From Acidobacteriota bacterium (GTDB lineage: Bacteria > Acidobacteriota > Blastocatellia > Pyrinomonadales > Pyrinomonadaceae), in the NCBI GenBank assembly GCA_963169175.1, contig CAUJFK010000249.1:1-18063 (forward strand): DNA of 18,063 nucleotides, written 5' to 3'. Positions 15,136 through 18,063 of the stretch are shown here, piece after piece. A model generated the notes under the pieces. It did no database searches, was not told the DNA's origin, and saw nothing but the letters and a program-made list of their open reading frames with translations. Made by a program: the position numbers and the translations under genes. Numbering within the stretch: the first letter of the stretch is position 1; every line of letters begins with the position of its first letter.

Positions 15136-16665
15136 ATGCAAACTGATGTACTCATAGTTGGTGCCGGCCCGACGGGACTTGCTTTAGCGTGCCAATTTAT
15201 TCGGCACGGCGTTGATTTCATCATCATCGATAAGAAAGAAACGACCACGCCGTATTCAAAGGCGATCGGCGTACACGCCCGCACGCTTGAGATCTATGAA
15301 CAGATCGGCCTTGCGGCCCGAGCTATCGCCGAAGGTACGATCGCCGGAAAAACGCGCCTGTTGGAAGAAGGCGAGCTGCGCGCTGAGGTCGATCTTTCCA
15401 AATTCGGCGAGGGTTTGAGCGCCTATCCGTTCCTGCTCATTCTCGAACAGGGACGGCACGAAACGATGCTGCTCGATCGCATCACCTCGAACGGCCGCAG
15501 CGTACGATGGCACACCGAACTGTCGACATTTTCGCAGACTGCCGATGGTGTGACGGCCGAGATCAAAGGCCCGGATGGTGCCGCGCAAACTATCTCGGCA
15601 AAATATCTCGTCGGCTGTGACGGTGCAAAAAGCACTGTTCGCCATGGCCTTGGCCTCGAGTTCGGCGGCGGTACTTTTGAGAGGATCTTCTACGTCGCAG
15701 ATGTTGACATCGACTGGGAATATTCACACGAGGCACTTAACATTAATCTGTCAAAAGACAATCTGCTCGCGTTCTTTCCGCTGCCGGGTGAAAAGCATTA
15801 TCGGATCGTCGGGAATTTGCCCGAAGGCACACAAAAGGAAGAAGGCGAGCTGCTGTACGAAGAGATCGAAGAAGTAATTAAGGCCGAGTTGAAGATCCGA
15901 ATGGACATATCGAACGTCAACTGGTTTTCGACTTACAAGGTGCAGACACGGCACGTGACCAAATTCTCGGTAGGCCGCTGCTTTCTTGCCGGCGACTCAG
16001 CGCATATCCATTCGCCCGCCGGAGCGCAAGGGATGAATACGGGCATTCAGGACGGCTACAACCTTGCATGGAAACTTGCTCTCGTTATCAACGGCCGGTC
16101 CAGCTCGGAGATACTGAATTCATACAACGAAGAACGCCTGGCAAACGCAATTCGCCTTTTGAAAACAACGGACCGGATGTTCCAGCTCGGCGCCGGTGAA
16201 GAATGGTTTACTTCGTGGGTGCGCGTACACATTTTTCCATATGTTGCGAACCTGTTGACGCGAATGGATTTTGTAAAGCGTGCGATTTTCCCGCTCGTGT
16301 CGCAGATCGGCATTAACTATCGGGATGCAAGTTTGAGCATGAACGACGTTGACCTGAAAGTAAAAGCAGGCGACCGAATGCCTTATTTTGTCCTCGACGG
16401 CAAGAGCATCTATGACTGGCTTCGTGAACCAAAATTCCACTTTATAATTTTTAACGACGGCTCAGCCCCGCAGGCCCAAATGGCCGACGGCCTCGGCGGC
16501 CTCGCTGATGTGCACTACATCCCGCTTTATCCGCATATCGCCGAGATATTCGATACGGACCAAACTTTCTGTATCCTGCTCAGGCCTGACAATTACATCG
16601 GCTATATCGCAAGCGGAGTGAATGTTGATGGAGCCAAGGAGTATTTGAGAAAGGTCCTTTCGTAA
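15136..16665 (+). CDS. FAD-dependent monooxygenase, PheA/TfdB-like
   Basis: A 509-residue class-A flavoprotein hydroxylase. The dinucleotide site GAGPTG (9-14) lies in the first strand-turn-helix, the GCDGAKSTVR segment (160-169) is the FAD/NAD(P)H DG motif, and GDSAHIHSPAGAQGMN (286-301) with DGYNLAWKLAL is the second FAD motif. The C-terminal 120 residues resemble the thioredoxin-like domain of phenol and polyketide hydroxylases. The likely reaction is NAD(P)H- and O2-dependent hydroxylation of an aromatic or polyketide-like ring in the cytoplasm; the substrate cannot be told. It stands alone, divergent from the metalloprotease and convergent with the glycosidase, so no pathway link is visible. 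Confidence 0.9.
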   Translation: MQTDVLIVGAGPTGLALACQFIRHGVDFIIIDKKETTTPYSKAIGVHARTLEIYEQIGLAARAIAEGTIAGKTRLLEEGELRAEVDLSKFGEGLSAYPFLLILEQGRHETMLLDRITSNGRSVRWHTELSTFSQTADGVTAEIKGPDGAAQTISAKYLVGCDGAKSTVRHGLGLEFGGGTFERIFYVADVDIDWEYSHEALNINLSKDNLLAFFPLPGEKHYRIVGNLPEGTQKEEGELLYEEIEEVIKAELKIRMDISNVNWFSTYKVQTRHVTKFSVGRCFLAGDSAHIHSPAGAQGMNTGIQDGYNLAWKLALVINGRSSSEILNSYNEERLANAIRLLKTTDRMFQLGAGEEWFTSWVRVHIFPYVANLLTRMDFVKRAIFPLVSQIGINYRDASLSMNDVDLKVKAGDRMPYFVLDGKSIYDWLREPKFHFIIFNDGSAPQAQMADGLGGLADVHYIPLYPHIAEIFDTDQTFCILLRPDNYIGYIASGVNVDGAKEYLRKVLS

Positions 16666-16736
16666 AATTAGCGACGATGTCTTTCTTGTATTCGTTTGTC
16701 CTCTTCTTCATCTTTTTCTGTGGTTAGACAGAGGTC

Positions 16737-17945
16737 TTACCTCTTTGTTCGCAGAGTGACCAATATCGCATCACCGATCTTTCGCTCGCCTTCTTTGTCT
16801 GACGGCGTATTTACAATCTTGCCATCCAAAAACATCGTCGTCGAACCACCGCCGTCAAGATTCATCGCATCGACCGCACCGAGGCCGAGCAGGTATTCCG
16901 CAAGCTCCTGTAAATTCATCCCAACACTCACACCCGGCTGCCGGCCATCGACGGTTATCATCAGAAATTTGCCGTCTCTTAATTTTGCAACGGCCGTCCG
17001 TGGATGGCGTGTTTCGACAAACGCTTTGCTCGCTTTTTCCTGTTCCCAGGTGATATCGATCTTGCCGTTTTTGATAAGTTGCGGAATGCCGTTGGTCACA
17101 TCCTCCATTTTATAAAGTACTGCGTCAGGGAACGTCAGTAGTCTCTTCCTCCTGGCTTGTTCCATTTCGATATCAGCCTGAAAATCATACATTGGTAATT
17201 TGTGCCCTATCGATAAACGAATCCGAGAACCAATGCGCCACATATCGATCCTGGATTTTGCATCTTCGCCTTCAACCGACAACACGAAGCCGTCACTCGG
17301 AATACGACTGCTCCCGCGTTCGACGATCGCTGATACCTTGCCATTTTCCACAATCATCTCTACACCGTTAGGTGTGGTTAGTGTTGAATGTCCAAATGCA
17401 GGCGTATAGGCAATAACCTCGCCTTCTTTCCTTTCTCTGTTAATGCCGTCTAGTGGAAGTCCGGTGAACTTTTCACCGTTGATTGAACCCATGTATATCG
17501 GATGACCGAAGAACACCTCCGTTTTGGATGTACCGTTCAATATCCCTATCGACGATCTGGCATCGCGGCTTTCACTTAATAGCTGATTATCTATCATCAG
17601 TGTGCCTGCCGCATCTCCTGCGAAGATACTCGTATCCAATCTAAAGAATCCCGCATTGATCGCCGCGACCGCGGCGTGGCGTGTGGCGATGGACGATGTT
17701 TTTTCAGTGCCGATGGCGGCGTCCATTGCGTGATGAACATCGAGCCGCACTTTCTTTAGATCGAGCCGCAAAAGGTTTATCTTCACCGGATCGATGCCGA
17801 GTTTGTGAACTACTTGAGCGTACTCGACGCCGTCGTGGACGGTCTTGAAATCCTGCGCGGTGATGTTTACCACAGAGGCACAGAGGGCACAGACGAGAAG
17901 AACAAGAAGGCGTTTTCCGACGGATATATCTATGGTTGTTTTCAT
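16737..17945 (-). CDS. Secreted phosphodiester glycosidase (NAGPA domain)
   Basis: A 402-residue exported protein of the family named for N-acetylglucosamine-1-phosphodiester alpha-N-acetylglucosaminidase. ATG 17945 is chosen because a signal peptide (1-30, hydrophobic 13-26, cleavage near ITA) follows; the frame runs on to 18032 but only through repeat DNA. AAVAAINAGFFRLD (91-104) and AVDAMNLDGGGSTTMFLDG (357-375) are the two family signatures, and YTPAFG (180-185) and TVDGR (331-335) fit between them. It probably hydrolyses a sugar phosphodiester or acts on cell-wall or exopolysaccharide glycans outside the cytoplasm. It is convergent with the monooxygenase, with 71 bp between stops and no clear terminator. 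Confidence 0.88.
   Translation of the reverse strand: MKTTIDISVGKRLLVLLVCALCASVVNITAQDFKTVHDGVEYAQVVHKLGIDPVKINLLRLDLKKVRLDVHHAMDAAIGTEKTSSIATRHAAVAAINAGFFRLDTSIFAGDAAGTLMIDNQLLSESRDARSSIGILNGTSKTEVFFGHPIYMGSINGEKFTGLPLDGINRERKEGEVIAYTPAFGHSTLTTPNGVEMIVENGKVSAIVERGSSRIPSDGFVLSVEGEDAKSRIDMWRIGSRIRLSIGHKLPMYDFQADIEMEQARRKRLLTFPDAVLYKMEDVTNGIPQLIKNGKIDITWEQEKASKAFVETRHPRTAVAKLRDGKFLMITVDGRQPGVSVGMNLQELAEYLLGLGAVDAMNLDGGGSTTMFLDGKIVNTPSDKEGERKIGDAILVTLRTKR
17869..17893 (+). repeat. CACAGAG-type repeat, copy 1, inside signal-peptide coding
   Basis: This 25-bp copy is in inverted orientation to 18001-18025 (22 of 25 bases match). On the - strand it encodes CALCASVV, the hydrophobic core of the glycosidase signal peptide. 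Confidence 0.75.
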
Positions 17946-17964
17946 ATTTATACGCGACTGGCTA

Positions 17965-17994
17965 ACTGGCCGCCTGCTAACGCAGGCGATTCTG
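17965..17994. repeat. REP-like hairpin, copy 1
   Basis: A 30-bp unit with a perfect 7-bp stem (CGCCTGC / GCAGGCG) and TAAC loop, ending in TTCTG. A second copy at 18034-18063 matches at 25 of 30 positions. It lies just upstream of the glycosidase start and resembles bacterial repetitive extragenic palindromes. Confidence 0.7.
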
Positions 17995-18000
17995 ATAGGC

Positions 18001-18025
18001 TCTGTGCCCTCTGTCTCTCCGTGGT
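18001..18025 (-). repeat. CACAGAG-type repeat, copy 2, intergenic
   Basis: Inverted partner of 17869-17893, lying between the two REP-like copies upstream of the glycosidase. Read with the glycosidase frame it would give HHGETEGTE, which is repeat DNA and not protein. Confidence 0.7.
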
Positions 18026-18033
18026 GGATCACT

Positions 18034-18063
18034 TCTGGCCGCCCGCTGATGCAGGCGGTTCTG
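18034..18063. repeat. REP-like hairpin, copy 2 (touches window end)
   Basis: Second copy of the 17965-17994 unit. Its stem has eight positions with one C-A mismatch (a G-T wobble on the other strand), and the unit ends exactly at the window edge, so it may continue. Confidence 0.65.

Noticed and set aside
17946..18032. N-terminal extension of the glycosidase from ATG 18032
   Set aside because: The extra residues (HHGETEGTE and following) are translated repeat DNA and precede a good signal peptide at ATG 17945.

Overview
The window (about 18 kb, near 50% G+C by eye, no tRNA, rRNA, CRISPR array or transposase seen) looks like chromosomal DNA of an Acidobacteriota member, most likely Blastocatellia/Pyrinomonadaceae. 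That placement is an inference. It rests on the secreted protein with FDGDGRADxxVFRPSxGxWY repeats, the large DUF5117-type zinc metalloprotease, the phosphodiester glycosidase, and the short dispersed hairpin and CACAGAG-type repeats. No marker gene is present to confirm it.

Region 1 (1-9073, all + strand) is a lasso-peptide-like RiPP cluster, cut by the left edge of the window. In order it holds: an asparagine-synthase-type cyclase (5' end missing); a 52-residue precursor with a textbook lasso leader but an unusual core; a strong hairpin acting as terminator or attenuator; an HPr-kinase-like peptide kinase; an ABC exporter; a PRMT-like methyltransferase with an N-terminal winged-helix/RRE-like extension; a nucleotidyltransferase of the lasso-associated NTP_transf_5 type; an exostosin-like glycosyltransferase; and the C-terminal remnant of an FkbM methyltransferase. 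From the exporter to the glycosyltransferase the genes overlap or nearly touch, so they are probably one operon. The inferred pathway is ring closure by the cyclase, phosphorylation by the kinase, sugar or nucleotide addition by the nucleotidyltransferase and glycosyltransferase, methylation by the PRMT-like enzyme, and export by the ABC protein. The leader peptidase (B2) and a stand-alone RRE protein (B1) are not in the window and may lie to its left. The precursor has no Asp or Glu at core positions 7-9 when the leader motif sets the cleavage site, and it does not end in Ser. The product is therefore not a standard lasso peptide as currently understood.

Region 2 (9243-11882, - strand) encodes a secreted protein with six VCBS/FG-GAP-like repeats, a Thr-Pro linker and a right-handed beta-helix domain. 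A 593-bp non-coding gap follows, with two inverted repeats.

Region 3 (12476-18063) is ordinary chromosomal content: a secreted zinc metalloprotease (- strand), a divergently transcribed FAD-dependent aromatic-type monooxygenase (+), and a secreted phosphodiester glycosidase (- strand, convergent with the monooxygenase). The right end carries two copies of a REP-like hairpin and an inverted pair of CACAGAG repeats, one copy of which lies inside the signal-peptide coding sequence of the glycosidase.
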